From: GCA-2720975 sp964467985
GTDB taxonomy: Bacteria > Planctomycetota > UBA1135 > GCA-002686595
Assembly (NCBI GenBank): GCA_964467985.1
Contig: CAYXTP010000011.1
Location: 68,745-132,744 of the forward strand
Direction: 5' to 3'
DNA: 64,000 bases
Shown piece by piece: positions 1 to 8,156 of this stretch (position 1 is its first letter; each line of letters opens with the position of its first letter). Below the pieces are notes generated by a model. The model was not told the DNA's origin, did not search any database, and saw nothing but the letters and a program-made list of their open reading frames with translations. A program made the translations under genes and the position numbers.

Positions 1-1503
1 CTGCGGGCTCTCAGGCTCCTACTTGGCCTCGGTTTGGCGCTCCTCACCATCAGCCAATTGGGGGAGCTGGCCGCGTCGATGAGCGCCCGTCTCAGCGAGC
101 CACTCGTTCACGACCGACTGGGTGGCAGTATCGTGGATCACGTCATCCGGGTCCGTCAGGGCCAGCCCCTCTACATCGAGCCGACCGACCGCTGGGTCCC
201 GTTGGTCTACACACCGCTCTACTACTACTTTGCGGCGCTGATCATGGGTGGGGTCGGTGAGGGTGAATTTGCCTGTCGGCTGTCCTCGATCCTGCTTATT
301 GGAGCCAGCGCGGTCGTGGCCCTCTCACTAGTGAAACGGATGACGCGCTCCTGGGCTTGGACCGCGCTGGGCGTCCCCTTGGTCGTCGCTGGCTATTCGC
401 TTTGCGAGTACTTCTACGACTCCCCTCGTGTGGATCCGATGAGCACGCTGTTTGTGCTGCTGGCGACGTGGGTCGCCGTCTGCGGGCGCGGTCGAGGCGG
501 GGCCCTGCTCCTGGGGGTCTTGTGCACCGGTGCGTACTTCTCCAAGCAGAGTACGTTGGCGTACACCGTCGTTCTGCTTAGCGGCATCTTGCTGCTGGAC
601 TGGCGGCGGGGTGCGCTCGCCAGCCTGACTTTCCTCGGACTGGGTGGGAGCCTTCTGGCCCTGGCTAATGGGTCCAGTGACGGGTGGTTCTGGCGCTACG
701 GTGTGTTCCTGCCAACGCAACACAGCTTTCCTGCAGATCGCGTGCGCACCATCCTCACGGGTGATTTTCTCGCTACGGGCCTGCCCCTGGCCGGATTGCT
801 GACGGCGATGGCCGTGCTGCTCAAGACTCGCGTTCAGGATGAAGAGCGGCGATCCACACTCGTGCTCGCGATCGCGGCCTTGGCCACGGCCGCTTTCAGC
901 TTCACGTCGCACGCGCGCAGCGGCGCCACGTTCAAAGTGCTGATGCCCCTGGGCCCGATTTTCGCAGCGGCCCTTCCAGTTGTCTTCGCGTGGCTGGCCC
1001 GCACGCGCGCGACGGCGCACGGCCGCCGGGCAGTCCAATGCCTGGCCCTCTTGTTGACGGGTGCTTTCCTGGTGCAACACAAGTTGGTTGCAGCGGATGC
1101 GACCCTTCCGACGGCCGATTTGGAGCGCTGGGAAGCGCTGCAAGCCGACGTTCGGGAGCGCTGTGAGCTGGGGCAGGTCTGGGTTGCGCCCTGGGGTTAC
1201 TTCACGACCCCCATTGAGGGGCAAGGCATGCGTCCGAACTTGATCGCCCTTGAGGACTACCTGGGCGTCAAGGGCAACGACACCGGCCTGCCCTTTCCTC
1301 AAGCGTTGAAAGAGATGATCCAAGAGCAGCAATTCGCCACGATCTACCTACCGATGAAGGGTGGCAACCGCCCCCTGCGCGATCTCTTGCGTCGGCACTA
1401 CAAGGTGGTCGAGAAACGTGAAATGGTGGTCGGGACGAAGCGCTTCACGATGGCTCTGGGGACCTTCGTTCCCAACGGGGAACCCACTCGGCGACGCCCC
1501 TGA
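1..1503 (+). CDS. GT-C family membrane glycosyltransferase (5' end outside window)
   Basis: Integral-membrane protein of the ArnT/PMT-like GT-C type, expected to move a sugar from a polyprenyl-phosphate donor onto an extracytoplasmic acceptor. The frame is open from base 1 and the first 11 codons are hydrophobic, continuing into the first visible membrane helix, so the true start probably lies upstream; 500 residues are visible. A periplasmic loop with 'VYTPLYYYF' follows the first helix, a pattern common in GT-C enzymes, then about nine hydrophobic segments (roughly residues 85-350) and a soluble C-terminal tail. It ends 28 bases before a sulfatase-like gene on the same strand, and a second GT-C gene lies at 6146. 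Donor and acceptor cannot be told from sequence. Confidence 0.7.
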   Translation: MRALRLLLGLGLALLTISQLGELAASMSARLSEPLVHDRLGGSIVDHVIRVRQGQPLYIEPTDRWVPLVYTPLYYYFAALIMGGVGEGEFACRLSSILLIGASAVVALSLVKRMTRSWAWTALGVPLVVAGYSLCEYFYDSPRVDPMSTLFVLLATWVAVCGRGRGGALLLGVLCTGAYFSKQSTLAYTVVLLSGILLLDWRRGALASLTFLGLGGSLLALANGSSDGWFWRYGVFLPTQHSFPADRVRTILTGDFLATGLPLAGLLTAMAVLLKTRVQDEERRSTLVLAIAALATAAFSFTSHARSGATFKVLMPLGPIFAAALPVVFAWLARTRATAHGRRAVQCLALLLTGAFLVQHKLVAADATLPTADLERWEALQADVRERCELGQVWVAPWGYFTTPIEGQGMRPNLIALEDYLGVKGNDTGLPFPQALKEMIQEQQFATIYLPMKGGNRPLRDLLRRHYKVVEKREMVVGTKRFTMALGTFVPNGEPTRRRP

Positions 1504-1531
1504 CGCCGCGTCGGCTAAGATTGATCTTGAC

Positions 1532-2737
1532 ATGCAAATCCCGAATCGATGTGTCGTCGCACTCGCAGGCTTGTTGCTGCTGGCCTGCTCTCGCGACGAG
1601 GCGCCCAGCGCGGGCCCAGCCAACGTTCTCTTCTACGTGGTCGACACAACCCGCGCGGACCACCTGTCCGCCTACGGCTACGAACGGGAGACCACACCCC
1701 GCTTGGAGCAATTCGCCAGGGAAAGCGTGTTGTTCGAGCGCGCCTACGCGCCGAGCTCATGGACGCGCGCCTCAACGGCATCACTCCTCACCGGCCTAGC
1801 CCCCGCGCGGCACGGTGCGCGATCACGCAAGAACAGGATTTCGAAGGACGCACCTCTGTTGGCCGAACTCCTGGCCGCAGAGGGCTATGCCTGCGCTTCG
1901 ATCGTGACCAACCCTCACGTTGTGGAGACTTGGGGTTTCGGACGCGGCTTTGAACACTTCGAAGACCTGGGCGCCCTCGCTCCCCAGTGGCAGGACGCGA
2001 ATGCCGCACTGGTGGCCGAACACCTTGAGCCCCTGCTGGATGGTTTCGCAGACAACCCACGGCCGTTCTTCCTGTACGTCCACACCATCGACCCCCACGG
2101 CCCCAACACGCCGCCTGAGCCCTACGATCGACTCTTTACGGACCATCCGAGCATCGCACCCTTGCCCGGTTCCCTCTCGCCCGACACTCCAGCCGAAGTT
2201 GTCGAGAACATGCGTGCGCTGTACGACGCCGAATTGCGCTTCGCAGACGAGCACTTTGGGCGAGTTCTCGACGCTCTACGCGCCCGCGGGCTGCTAGATA
2301 ACACCTTGATCGTGTTCACCAGCGACCATGGAGAAGAACATCTTGATCACGGGCACGGGGGACATGGCCAGCAGTTGTTTGAGGAGAGTGTGCGCGTGCC
2401 CTTGGTGGTTCACTTTCCCGGAGCACAGGGGGGTGGGAATCGGATCACCGCCCGCGCTTCACTGCTCGACATGGTTCCGACAGTCATGGCTGCGGTGGGC
2501 CGTCCTGTCCCCGCGGGATTGGACGGCACGGACCTGTCGCCGTTGCTATCGGGCGACGCCCTGACAGAGTGGGAGCAACGCCCGTTTTTTCTAGACCTCA
2601 ACCTCCTGCGACACGATGGCAAGCTGCATCGCGCGGAGGCGGTCATCCTGGGAAACTGGAAGTACATCCGGATGCATGAAGCCGGAGCCCAGGGCTGTAT
2701 TGTTCAACTTGGCCGCCGATCCGGAGGAACTCCATGA
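1532..2737 (+). CDS. Sulfatase-superfamily lipoprotein, N-terminal part (frameshifted)
   Basis: Alkaline-phosphatase-superfamily hydrolase. The ATG at 1532 is chosen because it gives a lipoprotein signal ending in 'LLLLACS'. Metal-binding 'VVDTTRADHLS' and 'FTSDHGEEH' are present. At the place of the C/S-x-P-x-R nucleophile motif the sequence is 'SSWTRASTASLLTG', with Thr instead of Cys or Ser, so it cannot carry formylglycine and may be a phosphatase- or phosphotransferase-like relative. After 'NWKYIRMHEAGA' the frame goes off: the expected 'LFNLAADPEEL' segment lies in the next frame from about 2701, and this frame stops at 2737. One extra base (or two missing) between about 2670 and 2705 explains it. 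Whether this is a sequencing error or a real lesion cannot be decided here. Confidence 0.75.
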   Translation: MQIPNRCVVALAGLLLLACSRDEAPSAGPANVLFYVVDTTRADHLSAYGYERETTPRLEQFARESVLFERAYAPSSWTRASTASLLTGLAPARHGARSRKNRISKDAPLLAELLAAEGYACASIVTNPHVVETWGFGRGFEHFEDLGALAPQWQDANAALVAEHLEPLLDGFADNPRPFFLYVHTIDPHGPNTPPEPYDRLFTDHPSIAPLPGSLSPDTPAEVVENMRALYDAELRFADEHFGRVLDALRARGLLDNTLIVFTSDHGEEHLDHGHGGHGQQLFEESVRVPLVVHFPGAQGGGNRITARASLLDMVPTVMAAVGRPVPAGLDGTDLSPLLSGDALTEWEQRPFFLDLNLLRHDGKLHRAEAVILGNWKYIRMHEAGAQGCIVQLGRRSGGTP

Positions 2738-3326
2738 CTTGAGCTCGGCGGAACCCAACCTCGCACAGACCCTGCAAGGACTCCTGGACGCGAAACGGGC
2801 GGAGAGTGCGGCGGGCGTGCACCTGCGCTTTGCGAGCGCTCGGACGAGTTCCGAACCCGTGACCGTGCGGGCTCGCTTGCGCGTCGAGGGCGGGCAGCTG
2901 GGTGACCTGGTTGGAATCGAGCTGGAGGATGAAGATGAGTTCAGCGTCGACCCGGTGACTGGAGTGATCGAACTGGCTCTGGTGTTGCGTGGGACCTCGC
3001 GCCAAAACACCGCTCGACAACGGAGCCAACAGGACTTCGATGAGGTGATCGTGCGTATGACGCCTCCACAGGCGCGCCTGGTGATCGAGCAGGTAGAGGG
3101 ACTCACCGGCCCCGTCATGGCCAGGGGCGAGTCCCTCGGAGAGGATCCTTGGCCGTTGACCCTCGCAGCCGATGCAGTGGACTGGCCCGCGCCCCCGACA
3201 CAGCAACGCGGTGGGCGCAAGACAGTGGACGCCTTCATCTGGGTCCACGCCGCGCCGGAATTGCACCCAATCCCAGAAGATCTATCGCGGCGTATGGAAG
3301 CACTTGGATACGCGGGTGACGACTAG
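2676..3326 (+). pseudogene. C-terminal part of the frameshifted sulfatase-like gene at 1532
   Basis: Continuation of the preceding gene in the +1 frame. It begins with the canonical sulfatase tail segment 'LFNLAADPEELHDLSS', followed by about 130 residues of unrecognised, mostly beta-rich sequence, and ends 'MEALGYAGDD'. That ending closely matches the end of the sulfatase-like protein at 4785-6149 ('FQALGYAGGDDE'), which supports both pieces being one gene of about 597 codons. The ATG at 2676 is only the first in-frame ATG, not a likely real start. If the shift is an assembly indel, the intact gene is 1532-3326. Confidence 0.7.
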
Positions 3327-3415
3327 CGACCCGAGGCCCTGATCGGAAGGGGCCCGCCCGCCTGCGCGAGTTCCCCGGACCCGCTGCTGGGCCAGCCGAT
3401 TCGAACCCCGTCCTC

Positions 3416-4723
3416 TCAATCCACCCACTCCCAGAGGGGCGGCACAAGTTGCGACTCCCAGTTCGCGTAGGCTTGCTCAAGAGCCTCGAGGCGCTGCGGG
3501 TAAGCACGAGCGAGGTCCTGCAGTTCACCCGGGTCTTGCGCCAGATCAAACAACTCGACGCCCTTGCGTTGCACAACCATCTTCCAATCATCAACGCGCG
3601 CCGCGTGCCGTTCGCCACGACGCCAGAAGAGGGCAGAGTGCGGGGTTTGCGCCCCGCGCAGACCGGCCAAGTAGGGCCGCAGATCCACACCGTCCGAAGG
3701 ACGACCTGACTCGACGCCAGCCGCGGATCGCATCGTCGGCGCAATGTCGAGAGTCGACACCAGACCGTCAAAGGTCGACTGAGACGGTACATGCCCTGGC
3801 CAACGTACAAAGAACGGCACCCGAATCCCGCCTTCGTAGTGGCTCTGCTTGTGTCCGCGGAAGGGGCGATTGAGCCTGTGCGCCCGCGGAGCACCGTTGT
3901 CGTTCATGAGTACGACCAGCGTCTCATCCGCCAGGCCGCGACTGTCCAGCGCGTCGAGCACGCGCCCCAGCCCCGAGTCCAAGGCAGCGACCATGGCGAG
4001 GTAGGTACGTCGCTCCTGATCCTCCATCTGAGCGACCGCCTCCACGTACTCCACCGGCGCCTCAAGTGGCGCATGGGGTGCGTTGTAGGACAGGTAGAGG
4101 AAGAAAGGCTCTGAACGCCCCGTCTCAATAAAACTCACCGCCTCGTCCGTAAAGGCTTCTGTCAGGTACGTGTCGCCAACCGCGGGCGTTTCGCCGTCAA
4201 GGATCGGTCCAGTCTTGGGGTCGTCCCACACGCTGTAGGAGTGCCCACCGCCGAGGTGTCCGAAGAAACTTTGGAAGCCTCGCCGAAGCGGATGAAATTC
4301 CCTGTTCACGCCCAGGTGCCATTTGCCGATGGCGGCCGTCGCGTAACCCGCCTGAGCGAGGTCGTCCGCCAAGGTCTGTTGCGCAAGCGGCAGGCCGATC
4401 CCCTGCGCCGCTTGACGGCGAATGTCGCCGGTGTTGTGTTCGTGCCCGAAGCGTTGCTGGTAGCGCCCGGTCAACGTCGCAGCCCGTGAGGGACTGCATA
4501 GAGATGAAGTGGCGTAGGCTTGGGTGCACTGCACGCCTTGCGAGGCGAGGCGGTCGAAGTTCGGCGTGGCCACTTCAGTCGACCCCGTGCAACCCAGATC
4601 GCCGTAGCCCAAATCGTCGATCACGATGAGCAACAGATTGGGCCTCGCGTGCTCGTCCTCCCGGTGCGTGCCTGTGCAGGCCAACACGACACACAACAGT
4701 AGGCTGAGACGTGTCCACACCAT
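3416..4723 (-). CDS. Formylglycine-type sulfatase lipoprotein
   Basis: Sulfatase family S1 arylsulfatase-like enzyme hydrolysing sulfate esters outside the cytoplasm, probably from sulfated polysaccharides. The start at 4723 gives a lipoprotein signal ('LLLCVVLACTG') and a 435-residue protein. Visible motifs: metal site 'IVIDDLGYGDLG'; nucleophile 'SSLCSPSRAATLTGR' with the Cys to be oxidised to formylglycine; 'IGKWHLG'; 'MNDNGAPR'; and 'GHKQSHYEGGIRVPFFVRWPG' split by a short basic run. It is the only one of the three sulfatase-like genes here with the Cys-type motif, so it needs a maturation enzyme, which is not in the window. Divergent from the gene at 4785 (61 bases between starts) and convergent with the gene ending at 3326. 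Substrate not predictable. Confidence 0.9.
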   Translation of the reverse strand: MVWTRLSLLLCVVLACTGTHREDEHARPNLLLIVIDDLGYGDLGCTGSTEVATPNFDRLASQGVQCTQAYATSSLCSPSRAATLTGRYQQRFGHEHNTGDIRRQAAQGIGLPLAQQTLADDLAQAGYATAAIGKWHLGVNREFHPLRRGFQSFFGHLGGGHSYSVWDDPKTGPILDGETPAVGDTYLTEAFTDEAVSFIETGRSEPFFLYLSYNAPHAPLEAPVEYVEAVAQMEDQERRTYLAMVAALDSGLGRVLDALDSRGLADETLVVLMNDNGAPRAHRLNRPFRGHKQSHYEGGIRVPFFVRWPGHVPSQSTFDGLVSTLDIAPTMRSAAGVESGRPSDGVDLRPYLAGLRGAQTPHSALFWRRGERHAARVDDWKMVVQRKGVELFDLAQDPGELQDLARAYPQRLEALEQAYANWESQLVPPLWEWVD

Positions 4724-4784
4724 GCGTGGATTGTAGAGCGCGCCGACTTGTAAAGCCCTCGGGTAACGAGCAGAATCGTCCAGC

Positions 4785-6149
4785 ATGTGGCGCAACTTGC
4801 TGCTGGCCATGGCGTTCGCCGCGTGCTCACCCAACGCTGCACGGCATGAGGTTGGGCCTCCGGTCATCCTGATTTGTCTCGACACGTTTCGAGCAGACCA
4901 CATGAGTTCGCAAGGCTACGGGGTGCAGACGACTCCGCGCTTGGATGCCTTCGTCAACTCGGCGACCGCCTACCCTTTCGCGCGTGCGGCTTCCCCGTGG
5001 ACCCTGCCTTCGCATGCGTCGATGTTCACTGGGCTCTACCCCCGCGAACACGGGGCACGCACCTACGACACCGCCGAGTTCACAGGCGTGACCGAGGCCA
5101 CGACCAACGCGGCAGCTCTCAGCACGGATCCCCTGACCCTGGCCGAGGTCTTTGCCGAACTCGGCTACGACACCGGAGCTGTTGTCGCCAACGAGTCCTT
5201 CCTGGCCCCCAAGTACGGCCTCGCGCGGGGCTTTGACTGGTACGACTGCAAGTTTTCCTGGGTGCAGGGGATCAACGAACGCGCCCTGGCCTGGGCTGCG
5301 GGTCGCCAACAGCGGCCCTTCTTCCTGTTTCTCAACTACATGGATACCCATCGGCCCTACAACACGGCGGGGCGAGACGGCTTCGACGTGCGCAAGACCA
5401 AGGGAGTCTTCAAACACTTGAAGGACTACCTAGCCCGCGGAGATCAGCCTCCTGCAAGAAGAACAGAACAACTGACCGGTGTGTACGACCTAGCAATGGC
5501 CAACTTGGACGAGGGCCTGGGCGAACTCTTCGACCGACTGATGGAGTTGGAGATCTACGACGAGGCGCTGATCATCCTGACGGCTGACCACGGGGAGTAC
5601 CTGGGCGAGCACGACCTTGTGGGACACTCGAAGGACGTCTACGACGAAGCCCTGCGGGTACCGCTAGCCATCAAGCTGCCTGGCCAGAGCGAGGGCACTC
5701 AACAAGACGGCTGGATTTCACACGTGCACTTGGCCGAGCTAGTGCTCCGATCTGCTGGCTTCGATGAGCGAGCCGATGCCTTTCGCCGCACGGGCAATTC
5801 TGATCGCCGGACCATCGTCTCCGAGAACTACGGGTTGCGACAACTCGACCTCGGAGAACCCTGGGCGGCCTGGCTCGATCGCAAGCGGGTGGCCCTCATC
5901 CAAGAGCACTACAAGTACGTGGCTTCCCCCGACGACGGGAAACACGAACTGTACGACCTGGACGCAGACCCCCGTGAACTCAAGAACCTGATCGAGCAGA
6001 GGCCCGACTTGGCGGCCCGACTCTCCGCCGAACTTGGGGCGTGGATCGATAACCGACCCGAGCGCAGAGCGACGAGTTTGATCGAGATGGGGCCACACGA
6101 CTTGGAGGTCTTCCAGGCATTGGGTTACGCGGGCGGCGACGACGAGTGA
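4785..6149 (+). CDS. Sulfatase-superfamily lipoprotein with Thr at the nucleophile position
   Basis: Alkaline-phosphatase-superfamily protein of 454 residues with a lipoprotein signal ('LLAMAFAACSP'). Metal-site motifs 'LICLDTFRADHMSS' and 'LTADHGEYLGEHDLVGH' are intact. The nucleophile motif reads 'ASPWTLPSHASMFTG', so Thr replaces Cys and a formylglycine-dependent sulfatase mechanism is unlikely. Related proteins are usually annotated as sulfatases, but the real chemistry may be phospho-transfer or phosphate ester hydrolysis. The C-terminus 'ALGYAGGDDE' matches the frameshifted paralogue at 1532-3326. The stop overlaps the GTG of the next gene by four bases (GTGA), so it is coupled to a GT-C glycosyltransferase, which suggests modification of a surface glycan. 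Confidence 0.85.
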   Translation: MWRNLLLAMAFAACSPNAARHEVGPPVILICLDTFRADHMSSQGYGVQTTPRLDAFVNSATAYPFARAASPWTLPSHASMFTGLYPREHGARTYDTAEFTGVTEATTNAAALSTDPLTLAEVFAELGYDTGAVVANESFLAPKYGLARGFDWYDCKFSWVQGINERALAWAAGRQQRPFFLFLNYMDTHRPYNTAGRDGFDVRKTKGVFKHLKDYLARGDQPPARRTEQLTGVYDLAMANLDEGLGELFDRLMELEIYDEALIILTADHGEYLGEHDLVGHSKDVYDEALRVPLAIKLPGQSEGTQQDGWISHVHLAELVLRSAGFDERADAFRRTGNSDRRTIVSENYGLRQLDLGEPWAAWLDRKRVALIQEHYKYVASPDDGKHELYDLDADPRELKNLIEQRPDLAARLSAELGAWIDNRPERRATSLIEMGPHDLEVFQALGYAGGDDE

Positions 6150-7786
6150 AGGACGGCTCTCGATCGGAGGCCAGCGATGTGCGCCCGGGCCTTCAGCCAA
6201 GAACGCTGAGCCTCTTCGCGCTCGTCTGGGTCCCCTACGCGGCCCTGGTTGCTCGCTTTTGGTGGCTCTGCGACGACGCCTACATCTCCTTCCGCTACGC
6301 GCGTCATTGGGCCGATGGCGCGGGAGTGCGCTTCAATCTCGGCGAGCACACGCCGGTCGAGGGCTACTCCAACTTCCTGTGGGTGGCGCTAGGCTGGATG
6401 GTCGAACGGCTCGGCGGCTCACAGGAGTTGCTGCTGCCCTGCGCGTCTTTTGCCCTCGGGTCGTTCACCCTGTGGAGGGTCTTCCAGAGCGCGCAGCGCT
6501 CATACGGGGTGTCGCCGGTCTGCGCGGCTCTCGGCACCCTCACCCTGGCACTTTCGCCTGCCTTCACGGTTTGGTCCACGAGCGGGCTGGAAACCATGGC
6601 CTTCGCCTGCCTGTTCCTGTTGTCCTTCGAGCACCTGGTGCTCTTGCGCGGCGGGAGATTCGCTGGACTCATCGGCCTCGGACTTGCTCTGGTCCGGGTG
6701 CAGGGGATCGCCTGGGTCCTAGTTCTGGCTCTCGTTGGTGGTCTGGTGCGGCGACTGGAAGGACGTGCTCGGCGCCCTGTCGTCTCAGCTGCAGCGACCG
6801 CGTTGGCGGGCTTTGCCATCTACTACGCTTGGCGCTATGTGTACTACGGCCTGCCGCTTGCGAACACGGCCTACGTCAAGGTGGGCATGAGTTCGGCCGC
6901 CCTCTCCATGGGGTGGGACTATGTGGTCGGTTTCTCACTGGCAACCGCCACTCCCCTACTGCTTCCAGCGCTGGGCCTGGCCGCGCTTCGACCCGGGATC
7001 AAGGCGCGCGTTGGCGCCTTGTTGCTGACGGCCCTGGGCGTCTACTCCTATGCCGTCTTCGTCGGTGGAGACTACATGCCCGTTGGCCGCATGCTCGTCC
7101 CGGCCCTCCCCTTGCAGGCCTTGCTGTCTTCGGTCGCGCTCGCTCGACTCGCAAGGGCGCGAGTGCCAGCCGGACTTCTACTTGCCGGATTGGGCTTGCC
7201 CTGCGCCTTCAACGTGCACCTCTTTTCTGAGGACCTGCGCAAAGACTTCGACGTACGCCTCAACTCCGACGAGTTTCGTAGCGAACTCGAACAGTGGCGC
7301 TACATGGTCGACAACACACGCGAGCGCAAAGAAATCGCCAGCGTCCTGGCGGCGCACACCCGGCCAGGTGAGTCACTCGTTCGCCCCGCGATCGGAGTCA
7401 TCGGCTTCGACACCGACCTCTTTATCTACGACACGTACGGCTTGGTCACACGTTCGGTTGCTACACGCGCAGGCCGCTCCGATGACCGTTCACCGGGGCA
7501 CGCCAAGCGGGTGGAGCCAACCTTTTTCTTGTCCGAGTCCCCGACCTATCTCGCGGTGCGTCGCATTGCTTTGGAGGGTGAGCAAACCGCTGATCGTCGG
7601 CTGCGCCGCGCGGCCAGGCACTGGAAAGACCTGTACGGAGATCAAGCCTGCGCCGACTACGTTCCCCAAGTGTTCCCCAGCCCTGATTCTGCGCAGCCGG
7701 CCTTCGTGCTTGTGCTGCGGCGGGTCGCCGACACGGAAGACGCGCAAGCCACTTGGGAGGCCTTCCCACCCACAACGCAGATGTAG
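6146..7786 (+). CDS. GT-C family membrane glycosyltransferase
   Basis: Polytopic protein of 546 residues. After a short cytoplasmic N-terminus and the first helix comes 'DDAYISFRYARHWADG' and then 'VEGYSNFLW', the first-loop signature of a GT-C group related to arabinofuranosyl- and ArnT-like transferases; the paired acidic residues (DD) are probably catalytic. About ten hydrophobic segments follow to residue 360, then a soluble extracytoplasmic C-terminal domain. Start is GTG at 6146, overlapping the previous stop. It probably adds a sugar from a lipid-linked donor to an exported glycan or protein. Together with the gene at 1 it brackets the sulfatase-like genes. Confidence 0.8.
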   Translation: MKDGSRSEASDVRPGLQPRTLSLFALVWVPYAALVARFWWLCDDAYISFRYARHWADGAGVRFNLGEHTPVEGYSNFLWVALGWMVERLGGSQELLLPCASFALGSFTLWRVFQSAQRSYGVSPVCAALGTLTLALSPAFTVWSTSGLETMAFACLFLLSFEHLVLLRGGRFAGLIGLGLALVRVQGIAWVLVLALVGGLVRRLEGRARRPVVSAAATALAGFAIYYAWRYVYYGLPLANTAYVKVGMSSAALSMGWDYVVGFSLATATPLLLPALGLAALRPGIKARVGALLLTALGVYSYAVFVGGDYMPVGRMLVPALPLQALLSSVALARLARARVPAGLLLAGLGLPCAFNVHLFSEDLRKDFDVRLNSDEFRSELEQWRYMVDNTRERKEIASVLAAHTRPGESLVRPAIGVIGFDTDLFIYDTYGLVTRSVATRAGRSDDRSPGHAKRVEPTFFLSESPTYLAVRRIALEGEQTADRRLRRAARHWKDLYGDQACADYVPQVFPSPDSAQPAFVLVLRRVADTEDAQATWEAFPPTTQM

Positions 7787-8156
7787 CCCGGAGCGGTGAT
7801 CGGAGGCGAGCGCTCCGCCCATGACCTGAGCCACCCGACCACCCGCTTGCCCGTTCGATCCAGGCTGCCGGGACAGCGGATTGCCTGCCCGTGCTGCTTT
7901 CGTACCGGCGAACCCCCGGGCGCTCCGACGCCAGCCCACAAGATCGTCGAGTGGTCCCTAGAACTTGGCCCCTTGGGCAGGGGGCTTTTGCTGGGGCCCA
8001 TTTCCCGACGGGTCCAGTCGAGTTACGGGTGGGAAACACGGGGAGTTCCGATGCAAGCGCGATGGCGGTCAGGCTGGCCACCCGCGTAGCGCGGCACGGG
8101 ATTCGCCTAGGGGTCCAATGCTGCTAGGCTGCCGCCGTCCCTATAGCCTCCATTTC
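7787..8156. other. Intergenic region, no gene seen
   Basis: 370 bases between the GT-C gene and the ABC-importer operon. Open frames here have no start, composition or similarity that I recognise. A 7-bp stem lies just after the upstream stop (separate entry). A 'GTTCGATCC' at about 7852 recalls a tRNA T-loop, but no flanking stem or cloverleaf forms. The promoter of the downstream operon should be here, but I cannot place it. Confidence 0.6.
7789..7817 (+). terminator. Possible stem-loop terminator after the GT-C gene
   Basis: The arms CGGAGCG (7789-7795) and CGCTCCG (7811-7817) pair over 7 bp, three bases after the TAG of the upstream gene. There is no T-tract, so this is only a weak candidate for a factor-independent terminator or an RNA 3'-end stabiliser. 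Confidence 0.25.

Noticed and set aside
328..1332. Open frame of 334 codons on the minus strand
   Set aside because: Lies antisense to the GT-C glycosyltransferase; composition is Arg/Gln-rich with no domain, as expected of a shadow frame in GC-rich DNA.
7840..7880. tRNA-like T-loop sequence GTTCGATCC
   Set aside because: No 5-bp T-stem, no anticodon or acceptor stem around it.
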